Assembly (NCBI GenBank): GCA_001931905.2
Contig: MSJI02000894.1
Location: forward strand, 1-64,000
DNA from: Cladosporium sp. IMV 00045
Taxonomy: Eukaryota > Ascomycota > Dothideomycetes > Cladosporiales > Cladosporiaceae
Direction of reading: 5' to 3'
DNA: 64,000 bases
The translations under genes and the position numbers were made by a program. A model generated the notes under the pieces. It did no database searches, was not told the origin of the DNA, and was given only the letters and a program-made list of their open reading frames with translations. Shown here in pieces: positions 48,640-58,852 of the stretch (the first letter of the stretch is position 1; every line of letters begins with the position of its first letter).

Positions 48640-48751
48640 CTAGTTGTAGCCGCTGTTGAAGATTTGAGATCAGTGTGTGTTCTGTACGGGCTGGTGTTTG
48701 GGTGATTTTTGCTTACCCCCTGCCGTCGTCGTTGCCTGCGTGGGAGAACAT
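48640..48751 (-). CDS. Spliced 15-residue micro-ORF ending GRGGYN (copy 1)
   Basis: Exons are 48751-48717 and 48652-48640; the product is MFSHAGNDDGRGGYN. The 64-bp intron has a GTAAGC donor and a CAACAG acceptor. It is conserved in copy 2 (58491-58602). It lies in the leader between the 7-residue micro-ORF and the MDPNTL reading frame. It could be a regulatory upstream ORF rather than a protein gene. Confidence 0.5.
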
Positions 48752-48922
48752 TGTTGATGTGGTGGAGTTGGTGGTTCGGTGTTTGTTGCTATAGATGCTG
48801 ATATAACAATGCTGTGATAAGAATGCTGAGTGGGAAGATCTGATGTTGCTGCTCAGATGTTGTTGCTGATTGTCTCCTGGTAAGACAAGATAATGATGCT
48901 GGATTCTCGGAACTCGGTCAAT

Positions 48923-49002
48923 CTAGTTGTAGCCGCCCTGTTTGATGTCAGTCGATGGTCTTAGGAGAGCAAGATCTTCTGTCTGTCACGTACGCGACCC
49001 AT
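48923..49002 (-). CDS. Spliced 7-residue micro-ORF ending GRGGYN (copy 1)
   Basis: Exons are 49002-48994 and 48937-48923; the product is MGRGGYN. The 56-bp intron has a GTACGT donor, a CTGAC branch point and an AACAG acceptor. It is conserved in copy 2. It precedes the 15-residue micro-ORF by 171 bp. Confidence 0.45.
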
Positions 49003-52000
49003 TGCTTGTTGACTTGGAAAAGAGAAGAGAAAAGTGTTGAGAAAAGAGACGGGTTGTTGCGAGCTCGAGAAGGAAAAGAGCTCGAAATAAACAAAAGAGA
49101 CACTGAAATCTTTTGCGTACTGTCTGTCTTGTGCTTGTCGAAGACGGGAAGTAGAATGGAGTTGTTGTCGATGTATTAAAGTCGAAGAGTCGTGATCGAG
49201 AGAATGGCTCAAGGAAAATGCTTAATCGATGCAGACAAAGGAAAACGGCTGTGAAGCTCGATGCTGGTCTTGGATGATGCAGATGTTGATGTTGATGATG
49301 GAAGGAAAGCATGATCTGTGGTGGCGACATGGCAGATACATATACTCGTCGAGTATCTCAATCCTAACAGTCCACCTGCAAGGTCGGCTCCTTCAGCGTA
49401 AAATGGTACAATCCTACCTTTTTCCAGCTCGATAGCCATGCGGCCAATGACGCTTCGCAGCCGGCAGCATCACCTTGCATGTCCGCAAGATGGGACACAG
49501 TCATGCTATTCCAAGCCTTCGTCGAGCAAAGAGAAGTTGCCTACACGGGCCACACTGCCACACCTGTCTTGGGGCCATGACACCAATGTACATAGTACGG
49601 GCCCCGAAGGATTGGCCGCAGGTACCCAGTAACAGTTCAGGACGACCTGCAGGGTCGTCGCGTGGCCGCTGCATAAGAGTCGCGAAGTACGTCCTGAGGT
49701 AGTATGTACCTTATTCCAGCGCGCTAAGCCGGGTGCGTGCGACGGCGAAGAAGGGTGATGCTTTTCTCAGCATCCGGTGTCTACCACGAGGCTAGTTAGG
49801 CTGCGCTGCGGTCGATGAGACTATCGAATCGGCATGCACAGGCTGCATGTTCCGCTAGGTGAGCGAGCTGGTCGTGGTAGTGTCAGTAGTGCGTGCTGAC
49901 CTGATGAGAACAATGGGGCAAAAAAGAGGCTGAGCTATTTTTGGCCCCATATTGCTGCCCTCTTGCCTAATCGGGCAAGGCGTGAGATTGGAAGTGAGGC
50001 GTTTCGACGCTGCAAGTCGCGACGTCTCACCGTTTACAGCTCTGCCTAAGATCGGAATCGCATCTGTTTCTGCTCGCCGTGCGTCACATTATTCTAACAC
50101 ACCCTGCCACAGCTGCTGCCACAGCTCGTGCTGCTATTTGTGTTGGGTTTCGAGCGCGAATCCGCGGCTGTGGTTCGTTGCTCGCGCCCCCCGGCACGAC
50201 GAAACCGAAACGGCCTTCCTTCCCGCCGCAGGTCCAATCTCAGACCGACCTTGCACCATCTCGAGAGAGGTAGCAGGTCGTTGGTACTACTGCAGCCCTA
50301 CAGACGACATTGCCGATCTGTGGCTGCGATTGAGTGGACGGGTGTTCGTCATGAGTGCCGACACACCGGCGCTTCGCAAACATGATGGCTCAGTACATAG
50401 AGGCTACTTGCGTATGACTTGCAGCTTGGCGGTGCAAGCGAGTCTGTATTCTCCGAAAGGAGTGTCATGGATGTTTCCACTGGCAGATGTTGGTATATGT
50501 GTTCAAGTCGTCTCGCGATTGGGATACGATCTCTGAAGGCCAGACATGAATTATTATGAACCTCAGACAAGGCCATCCTCAAGACAGTATTTGCGGCATG
50601 AAGATGTACCTCAAGCCACGTCGTACAACCTGCATGCGCATCCCAAGGCAGAAGAGTCATTCGATTAGTCATGCCCGAATGGACATCTGTTCACACCCTT
50701 CTACAAGTCGACGGACGCACCTCATCTCACATCTGTCCCAACACCGTCCACATCCCGCTGACAACAGCAAATCCCAAGATCGAGTCACGACTGTTGCCTA
50801 CATGTACAACGAAACACAATGGCGTTTCGACTCCCTCAAGGCATTCACGCAGTCGTGGGATTAAAGGAGTCCGAAGGAAATCCAAATCCAAATCCAAATC
50901 CAAGTTCCAGCCTCAAAAACAGCGCCACCCCAGGATCTCGCATATCGCAGCACCAACCTTGACAAACTGCCGCAATTTCACTGCCTTGTGCCGATCTCCC
51001 CCCGACATGCAGAAAAGCACCACAAGCCGTATCTAAAAGGATGCGAGTGGGACGTCTCGTAGGATCACGGAATCGGATTCCTGGCTGGCCGTCAATGCAA
51101 CGTCGCATTCATACACGTCGGAGGCTTATCTGCCTGCCCCCCGAAGGGCTACAGGCATCGAGCAGCGCAAGAATGCTGTCTCACCTTTGACACATGCATA
51201 TCTTCGGCCCTCTCCGGACCCCTCTTCGTCAATGAAGCATAGCGCGCATGCAGATGTCATGGTCATCCAGCGGCCGTAAGTCATCAGCTCGTTCAATGCC
51301 CAGGAGAATAATCATGATTCATCAGAGAGATAAGCGCATAAGCGCCCTGTACAGCAGCAGCCACATGACCTCCCAGACACTTGCGAAAAATACAAAAATA
51401 ATTATTTAGAAATTCATCTCGTCTGCAAGCAGCTACTGACAAATGCGATTCGGCTATCAGCGAAGCGAAGCGAAGCGATTCATCTTAATAGGTGAAGTTG
51501 ACCCAAGTGCGCGGAGGTGATATTTCTCTAGCTTGCTCTCGCGAATGCAATGCACCTGCACGGCGCTTCTACACGTCATTTTGCCTTGATTTTGCTCTTA
51601 CGCGCGAGAAGCGCAGCGAAGTGCATGGCCTTTTGGCTAACGTAATCATTGTTCAGTCTAACTTGCAATCGCATTCGTTTTCTTTTCTTGAGGCAGAAAC
51701 ATTCAAATCGCCAGGCACGCATCAAAAATGCGCGAAAGCGGGAAAGAAAGACGTATCGAGTATCTCAAGGCAGCCTGATTTCACAGACGCTACTACCAAT
51801 CAAATAAATACCCGTTAAGCGAGATTGTCACTTGGTATCGCTAACTACTTCAGCCTAGGAGGTAGCAAACGCCTCGTTTTTTTACGCCCCCCGAGCTAGC
51901 GTCTATCTCTCGCGAAGTGATTAATGAGGTAAGCAGCCGCTGAAGCGCAGAAGCGAGAAGCGAGAGTCGTAGTCAGCAGGACTAGCATTGCATGGCACGT

Positions 52001-52761
52001 CGAAGCACAGACAGACAGGACGAGATGGGAGGGAAGTCCGAAGACAGATGGGTCGGCGGCGCCTATTCTCGAGGGGGCCAAGGTGATTTTGCTGTGGTAA
52101 CGTTTGTCGTCGAGGGCATTGGACATTCCCACCACCACTACCACCACCACCATTGACACCGCCTCATGCTGGCTTAGATATCCCGTCTCCTGCTCTCCGA
52201 CCTCGTGGTCTCGAGCACGCGGATTGTTCCGGTTGCGAATCGCGTGCCCTACATATTCCCACACACCTGCCCACACGCAGTATACTGACATGTGAATGTT
52301 CACACACACACTTACTACACGTCTAAGAACATCGACTTGCCCCTCCCACACCCTCTACGCTACACCCTCAAATCTCCGCCAAGACGAGAAGTCCTGCCCG
52401 GAGACATTCCCTCACGTCATATTCACGCTTTCCACCTCCTTCCTTCACTCTTTACAAAGACAACGACAGATCATTCGCTGCACGGCCCTTGCCTGTTTCA
52501 ACTGCGCCATCTTGTTGTGATCGAGTCCGGGAGTTGGATGCCAAATCTCATTATGAGGAAGACGGGGTGTCGCCGCACTGGAGCACGTCTCTCCCTCTTT
52601 TGATTTTAGAGCACGAAAATCAGCAACGAATGTTCGATGAGAGAAGGCATCGAAACGGAAAAAGGCCGTGGTCGGTTCGAGCAATTCATTTCTTGTCCTC
52701 GAATCGGACTTGGGCTCTTTATTCTCTTGCCTCTCTCATCCCTCTCGCTTTTTTTTTTTTT
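49003..52761. other. Long gene-free region, copy 1
   Basis: About 3.8 kb. The left 1.1 kb (49430-50560) is unusually similar to copy 2 (about 98%, few indels) despite no evident gene. A hexanucleotide (AAATCC)n tract lies at about 50880-50900. CGAAG-type repeats lie near 51460-51477. The right end is much more diverged between copies. No ORF here has protein-like conservation. Confidence 0.5.
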
Positions 52762-52781
52762 NNNNNNNNNNNNNNNNNNNN
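52762..52781. other. Assembly gap (20 N)
   Basis: Twenty unknown bases, the same size as the first gap. A poly-T run precedes it. The sequence after the gap starts precisely at the second copy of the 9.9-kb block. Confidence 0.95.
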
Positions 52782-52995
52782 TCCGCCATCAGTTGCACAG
52801 TAGTCCCTACCTGCAACTCCTCCCGCACCAGCATCTCTCACACCTTCCTGCGTAAGTTTCCCCATGCGCGCCACCCATCCAGAACTCCACCCTTCTCGAC
52901 CACCTCTCACTCCACCTGACTTCGGTCTCGCCCTTTTTCCTTTCATTGTCTGCCTCGAATCCCTTCATCACCTTCCTTCATTGCCTATCGTCACC

Positions 52996-53001
52996 TATAA
53001 A
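52996..53001 (+). promoter_or_regulatory. TATA box of CAP gene, copy 2
   Basis: TATAAA in the same context as copy 1, 284 bp upstream of the start. Confidence 0.6.
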
Positions 53002-53279
53002 GGCGACGTTGACCGAATCACACTCCCCTGCTTTGCGTTGCTCGTTGTCCCTTTCACCTGCGCGACTCCCTTTGTCACTCCCTACGCCCATTGTCCTAGC
53101 ATCAAAGCCGATCCTGCTGGTTCAGCATCGACTTCGCGCATTGTCTCGACTGACACGCTCGCTTCTTCTCTTCAGCCTCATCAACAAACTCCCAGGATCT
53201 GTGATCCCAGCACAACAAACGTCGCAAAACACTCTTCACCAACCAATCAACCACTCACCAACCACCAATTCAATCGAAA

Positions 53280-54265
53280 ATGCGCTCTGCAATCATTGCC
53301 GCTTTCGCCGCCGGCGCTCTCGCCGTCCCGCTCCAGGAGCGTGGCATCGTCTACGAGACCGACATCGTCTACGCCACCCAGTACGTGACTGTCACTCAGG
53401 GCGACGTCGCTCCCACTCCCGACCCCGCTCCGGTTCCCACCACCTCGGCCAAGAAGAACCACCTGCACGGCCACAGGAAGCCCAAGAGCTACGCCTGGAC
53501 CTCCAGCTGGGCCACCACCTGGACCGAGGCCGCTCCGGCTCCCTCCAGCCAGGCTGAGCAGCAGGCTCCTGCCTACTCTGAGCCCGCCCCTGCTCCCTCC
53601 TCCTACGAGGCCCCGGCCCCGTCTTCTTACGCGGAGCCGACCAGCACCAAGGCCCAGAGCTCTGCTCCTGCCTCCTCTGCTTCCGACTCTAAGCCAACCG
53701 GCTACCAGGGCAAGGTCATTCACCACCACAACATTCACCGCGCCAACCACTCTGCTCCCGACCTTACCTGGAGCGACTCTCTCGCCTCTACCGCCCAGAA
53801 GATCGGCGAGTCCTGCAACTACGCCCACGACACTGAAATGGACGGAGGTGGATACGGCCAGAACATCGCTGCTGGTGTCAAGGCTGACAACGTCTCTGCT
53901 GTCATCACTGAGCTCTTCTACAACGGCGAGGTTGGTCTCTTCGAGGGCCAGTACGGCAAGGACTCTCCCGACATGTCTGCTTTCCACGAGTGGGGTCACT
54001 TCAGCCAGATCGTCTGGAAGGCCACCACTGAGGTCGGCTGCGCCACTGTTGACTGCTCTAGCCAGGGTCTCAGCAACACTGGTGGCAACGTTCCTGCTTA
54101 CTTCACCGTCTGCAACTACAAGTCTGCTGGTAAGTTCATCCTCACTGCCAACAATCACAATCGAACAATGCTAAAACTATCACAGGCAACTACGCTGGCG
54201 AGTACGCTGACAACGTTCTCGAGTCCAGAGGCGACAAGACCTGCTACTGGAACGACGCCGAGTAA
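53280..54265 (+). CDS. Secreted CAP/PR-1 (SCP) domain protein, copy 2
   Basis: Exons are 53280-54129 and 54186-54265, encoding 309 residues, the same structure as copy 1. Signal peptide, Pro/Ala/Ser linker and CAP domain are all intact. The only protein differences I see are RKPKSY for RKPQNY, SSQAEQ for SSEAEQ and SDSKP for SDYKP, all in the linker. The catalytic-like His and Glu of HEWGHFSQIVWK are kept. The intron and its splice sites are conserved with a few substitutions. If the blocks are haplotypes this is the second allele. Confidence 0.93.
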
Positions 54266-55932
54266 GCATGTGCAACACATGCCTCCCCACTTGCGGGCTT
54301 CTCTGGTCGACCTTGCGAGCTAGACTCGCGCGACCTCGCTTGCCCGGCAATTTTCACGACGGCAATGCATTTTGCTCAAAGCACACTTCTTTTTCTTACT
54401 TCCGATCACGAACGATTTTTGCACATGGTTTCCAACAACGGGGCGGGAAAAGCAGCACCCCAGAGCGCATCAAGCATGGTGAAAGGTTGATTTTTGATTC
54501 TTTTCCTTGTTGTTTTGCATCTGGCCGAGGCGCAGAATATCGAAAAGGCAATTTTCGATTCTTCTGACGTGGGAAAAAGGGAAAGCTGGTACTTCTACTT
54601 CTTCTTCACTACAACAAACAAGCCTTGCTTGCTTGCTTTTACTCGCTTGCTCATTCTCCACCTCTGTTTCTTGCTTTCGTCTGTTTCACTTCCGAGAGGA
54701 AAAGGATAGCATGGTGTAATTCTCTCTCCTTCTTTCCCTGTGGCTAGCAGCTGTAGCTTTCTCTGATGGCTTCGTTATGGTTACACATTGAGGAAGAAGA
54801 ATGCTAGCTTTCCCTTCCTATTTTGGGAGGAATTCATTCGAATAACAGAAACAATGGAACAAAGGTTGAGAATAGCTTGCTTCGCCCTGCTTGGTTTTCT
54901 CGTATTCTTGTCTTCTTTGTTTATCTTTCTTTCTTTGGCTGATCGACTTGCGAACCGATCACTGGTCTACTCGCCGATTGTGCGCTCTTGCGCACAAGGC
55001 TGGGATGTTGAGTGAGTGGTCGCTTGCGATATGCTTCTTTTGGGCTTGCGTCTTCTCCGAAATAGATGGAAAACTCGCCTTGATCTTTCTTCGCTTCTGT
55101 ATGAAACTTCACGCACCTGTTTACGAAATGAACTATACATATACGTTCCACGCGCATTGTACGAATTGACGAAGCCTCTGCCACTCCGCCTCGTCAAGCC
55201 CTCCCTTCACCCCCTCACAAGAACCGTTTCGAACGTTGCGCGATCGCGCCCCTTTTTCTCACTAGCCACGACTACCGCCGTAACTGCCAGCCGGGAACAG
55301 AAGCGCGCAGTGAAGATCTTCATTATTACTTCTGGTGAATTATCAGGTTTTTGAAAGAGCGCGACCGTTGCGCGGTATGTCACCATCATCACGCTATTGA
55401 AGTATCGATGCGAGATGGCTAGAGGCTGGGGAGGGAAAAGGGAGAGGACCGTTGTTGAGGTTTGGCGAAGGGCTTCTGCGCCTGTGCTGACGATTGAGCG
55501 CTCGGGGTGTTTGCCTTAGCCATTCTTCATCTTTGCATGAGATACCTGAATCTGTGCCTGAATCTGTGTCACGGATCTAGATCTATGTCGTTCTTCCGGA
55601 TCGTATTCCGTGAAACGCGCCAGGAGGAAATGTGCAGAGTCACGGCATGCAGCGTTTGACGTCAGAAGTGAGAAGAGGGTTGGGCTTGAAACGGCTTGTT
55701 GGGTCTTTTATGTCGTGATGCTTGTTTGGCATGCTGTGAGGACTGGGACGGTGCCGGGTTCTTGGGTCTGGATCTTCGTTGGGTTTGGAGGGGTGGGCGT
55801 AAATTTGAGAATGCAATTGCGGGAATTTGAAGTTTTGAGTCTGGTCCCGACTTCACCAGAATCGAAGGCTGGACTGCAGGAGAAGGTGGTCAATAAATCG
55901 ATGGTCTCTTCAAGTTGTTTGCCTATCCGTCG
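54266..55932. other. CAP 3' region and MSS1 upstream region, copy 2
   Basis: Homologous to 44347-46054 but with indels and roughly 10% divergence. No gene is supported. Confidence 0.5.
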
Positions 55933-57750
55933 ATGAAGGTTTTGGCGCGGGCATGGAGTGCGCGCAGTCCTACATTGTTGGCTGCCAGGCGGCCGGCGTT
56001 CAATGTCGTCCGACGGGCTGAGGTCTCTCCTTGCAGGAATCCTCTAGCATCTCGCCACGCTCTATCTCTCCAGTGTACGACGGCATTATCCGCGGGAAAT
56101 GTACGACATGCATCCACTTTGGCATCCAGAGGAAATGCAGATTCGACCATCTACGCGCTGTCAACCGCCCCGGGCCGTGGCGCAATAGCAATCATTCGCA
56201 TCTCAGGCCCGGCATGCCTCGACATCTACCGCAGTCTCTGCCCTGGGAAAAAGGATCCCAAACCGCGATACGCCTCCGTGCGGACGCTCTACAACCCATC
56301 GACACCACCAACACCCTCCTCAGTCCTCGACTCCGGCGCCTTGGTCTTATACTTCCCAGCCCCCAAAACAGTCACGGGCGAAGATCTTCTCGAACTGCAC
56401 GTCCACGGCGGCATCGCCATCGTGCGCGCAGTGCTGGAAGCCATTCCTCGGACTTCCCATTCCAGCCCAGCAGCGAACTCAATCCGCTACGCTGAACCAG
56501 GCGAATTCACCCGCCGCGCCTTCGCCAACGACCGCCTCGACCTCACCCAAGTCGAAGCCCTGGGCGACTCTCTAGCGGCCAGCACAGAGCAACAGCGCCG
56601 CCTCTCCGTGCGCGGCACAACCAACTCCCTCGCGACGCGCTATGAAAGCTGGCGCAAACTCCTCCTCGAAGCGCGGGGGGAGCTCGAAGCCCTGATCGAC
56701 TTCAGTGAGGATCAGCATTTCGACGAGAGTATTGGTGAACTTCTGGGCTCTGTCGCTGCGCAGGTCGTGGCGCTGCGCTCTTCGTTGCTGGCGCATCGCG
56801 AGAATGCGGTGAGAGGTGAGATGCTGCGAAGTGGAATCTCGCTTGCTTTGCTTGGTGCGCCGAATGCAGGGAAGAGCTCTCTTCTGAATGCGGTTGTGGG
56901 GAGAGAGGCGGCGATTGTTAGTCGCGAGGCGGGGACGACGAGGGATGTTGTTGAGGTCGGGATTGATTTGGGTGGATTCTTATGTCGTTTGGGCGACACG
57001 GCAGGGTTGAGGAAGGCTTTGGATGGGGTTGATGGTGAGGACGGCGATGTTGTAGGCTTGGTGGAGAGGGAGGGCATGAGAAGAGCTAAGGCGAGAGCTG
57101 AAGAGAGCGATGTGGTTGTCGTTGTGTTGAGTTTCGAACATGATGCCGCGGGCAAAATCGCCGTGCGGCTCGACCCAGAAGTGATTGAGACGGCTGCTCG
57201 GCTTACGGCGGAGAAGGACAACGTCCTCGTCACGATCAACAAAACAGACACCGCGCTCGACGCTCGCGCTTTGGAAGAAGCAATCTGCGCCACCCAGCGA
57301 GCAATTCCAGGCCTCGCTCGGGAGAAAGTCCACCCGATCTCTTGCAAAAACACCTCGCCCACCTCAGACCCAGGCAATATCCAAGACTTCCTCTGCGCCC
57401 TGATCGCCCAATTCACCTCCCTCACATCAGCAATCACTCCCGAAAGCGGCAGCACAACGGAAACCGACCCATCCATCTGGCAAGAATCCCTCGGCGCGAC
57501 AGAACGGCACAGACTCCTGCTGGAAACCTGCATAGCGTCTCTGGACGACTTCGTTGCGCTCGTCGACGCCGCTTCTGCGGATGAAGGAGAATTCGGGGTC
57601 GAAAGCGATGGCGAGGCAGACGTCGTCCTCGCCGCGGAATACCTTCGTGCAGCGGCCGATGCGCTCGCGAAGATCACGGGTCGCGGCGAGGCGGGCGATG
57701 TGGAGGAGGTGCTTGGTGTGGTTTTTGAGAAGTTTTGCGTGGGCAAGTGA
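55933..57750 (+). CDS. MSS1: Mitochondrial tRNA-modification GTPase Mss1 (MnmE), copy 2
   Basis: A 605-residue frame of the same length as copy 1, starting MKVLARAW. It carries all signature motifs: GRGAIAIIRI, GAPNAGKSSLLN, TTRDVVE, DTAG, NKTD and the C-terminal FCVGK. Substitutions cluster in the presequence and the early N-domain (for example SNFSPSSGA against SHSSPAANS). The G domain and C-terminus are nearly unchanged, as expected for an intact gene under purifying selection. Followed by the convergent microprotein locus, as in copy 1. Confidence 0.95.
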   Translation: MKVLARAWSARSPTLLAARRPAFNVVRRAEVSPCRNPLASRHALSLQCTTALSAGNVRHASTLASRGNADSTIYALSTAPGRGAIAIIRISGPACLDIYRSLCPGKKDPKPRYASVRTLYNPSTPPTPSSVLDSGALVLYFPAPKTVTGEDLLELHVHGGIAIVRAVLEAIPRTSHSSPAANSIRYAEPGEFTRRAFANDRLDLTQVEALGDSLAASTEQQRRLSVRGTTNSLATRYESWRKLLLEARGELEALIDFSEDQHFDESIGELLGSVAAQVVALRSSLLAHRENAVRGEMLRSGISLALLGAPNAGKSSLLNAVVGREAAIVSREAGTTRDVVEVGIDLGGFLCRLGDTAGLRKALDGVDGEDGDVVGLVEREGMRRAKARAEESDVVVVVLSFEHDAAGKIAVRLDPEVIETAARLTAEKDNVLVTINKTDTALDARALEEAICATQRAIPGLAREKVHPISCKNTSPTSDPGNIQDFLCALIAQFTSLTSAITPESGSTTETDPSIWQESLGATERHRLLLETCIASLDDFVALVDAASADEGEFGVESDGEADVVLAAEYLRAAADALAKITGRGEAGDVEEVLGVVFEKFCVGK

Positions 57751-58236
57751 TGGATGTGTCTACCTTTATGGAATACAGGCACAGACAATTTGGAGGGATC
57801 GGAAAAACTTGGTGGGATGTTTTGTCCAAGAGAAGAAAAGGCCGTGAGGCGAAGTTTCCATCTATCCTGTATATACCCCTCCCTTATTTCCTGTGAAACC
57901 AGTAAAAGACAAAATAATAAAAAGAAACGCCTTGTCAGATGCCGCTGCTGTACTGTAGTAAACTCCTCCCAATGCTTTCTGTCCTGTCTTGTCATGTCTG
58001 ATTCATGCCCGTTAACTCGTGACTGCTGAAACTCCCTCGCGATGCTATGCAACCCGTCCCATGCCATGCAATGCAAATGCTGAACAAAAAGGAAAGCAAA
58101 ACAAACGCCGAAATTGCCCAAGTCGCTATGCAAAGGAAACGCGGTCCAAGGAAATGAGGAGAGAAAAAGGTAAAAAAGGAAACCCAAGAAACTCCTGCCC
58201 AATGCGTGTATGCGTTTTTGTCTTTGTTTTTCGTGC
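57751..58236. other. Convergent 3' region, copy 2
   Basis: No gene is seen. Confidence 0.5.
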
Positions 58237-58440
58237 TCATTCCTCGTCGTCATTCGTCGTAGTCGTTGAACTCTGAGCCGCGTCTATTCCATGAGAAAGC
58301 TCCAATCTTGAATCATCATCAATAAAAGACTGCGCCAGAAGAAAAGCAATCGCAACCGCCAGGGCGAGGGTAGATTGAGCGAGGAGACTCCCCGAGACCG
58401 GCTCGGGGGGGAGGGAGTAGGAGAGGGTGTTGGGGTCCAT
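58237..58440 (-). CDS. Small membrane protein, longer form (copy 2)
   Basis: 67 residues, beginning MDPNTLSYSLPPEPVSG, with one hydrophobic segment (LALAVAIAFLLAQSF) and a polar tail ending TTTTNDDEE. Copy 1 ends 23 residues earlier at a TGA where this copy has AGA. The predicted topology is a single-pass protein with a short N-terminus. Skipping the middle exon would put the first micro-ORF's ATG in frame with this protein here, but not in copy 1. The family is not recognised. Confidence 0.5.
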   Translation of the reverse strand: MDPNTLSYSLPPEPVSGSLLAQSTLALAVAIAFLLAQSFIDDDSRLELSHGIDAAQSSTTTTNDDEE

Positions 58441-58490
58441 TTGGCCGGCAAATGGAGAGGAGAGATTGAGTGGTGTGGATAGAGGGAGCT

Positions 58491-58602
58491 CTAGTTGTAG
58501 CCGCTATTGAGAATTGGAGATTAGTGTGTGTTCTGTATGGGCTGGTGTTTGTGTGATGTTTGCTTACCCCCTGCCGTCGTCGTTGCCTGCGTGAGAGAAC
58601 AT
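58491..58602 (-). CDS. Spliced 15-residue micro-ORF ending GRGGYN (copy 2)
   Basis: Exons are 58602-58568 and 58503-58491; the product is MFSHAGNDDGRGGYN, identical to copy 1. The intron is 64 bp (GTAAGC, CTAAT branch point, AATAG). Confidence 0.5.
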
Positions 58603-58772
58603 TGTTGCTGTTGTGGTGGTGGAGTTTGTTGTTTGGTGTTATAGATGCTGATATAGAAATGCTTGGATAAGAATGCTGATTGGAAAGATCTGATGTTGCT
58701 GCTCAGATGTTGTTGCTGATTGTCTCCTGGTAAGACAAGATAATGATGCTGGATTCTCGAAAATCGGTCAAT

Positions 58773-58852
58773 CTAGTTGTAGCCGCCCTGATTGATGTCA
58801 GTTGATGGTCTCCGGAGAGCAAGATCTTCTGTCTGTCACGTACGCGACCCAT
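58773..58852 (-). CDS. Spliced 7-residue micro-ORF ending GRGGYN (copy 2)
   Basis: Exons are 58852-58844 and 58787-58773; the product is MGRGGYN. Splice sites are as in copy 1. Confidence 0.45.

Larger units (their letters stand above)
42857..52761. repeat. Homologous block, copy 1 (about 9.9 kb)
   Basis: Sequence from TCCGCCATCAGTTGC at 42857 to the T-run at 52761 reappears in the same order and orientation from 52782 to about 62750. The block carries CAP, MSS1 and the micro-ORF locus. Divergence is low in CAP exons and in 49430-50560 (about 2%), intermediate around MSS1, and high with indels near the right end. The second copy begins directly after the 20-N gap, and the first ends directly before it. 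Confidence 0.9.

Noticed and set aside
49952..50536. 194-codon frame in the conserved island (copy 2: 59797-60405)
   Set aside because: No ATG at its start, and differences between copies are mainly amino-acid-changing with divergent ends.
56712..58253. 513-codon minus-strand frame overlapping MSS1
   Set aside because: Antisense shadow; the corresponding frame is interrupted in copy 1.
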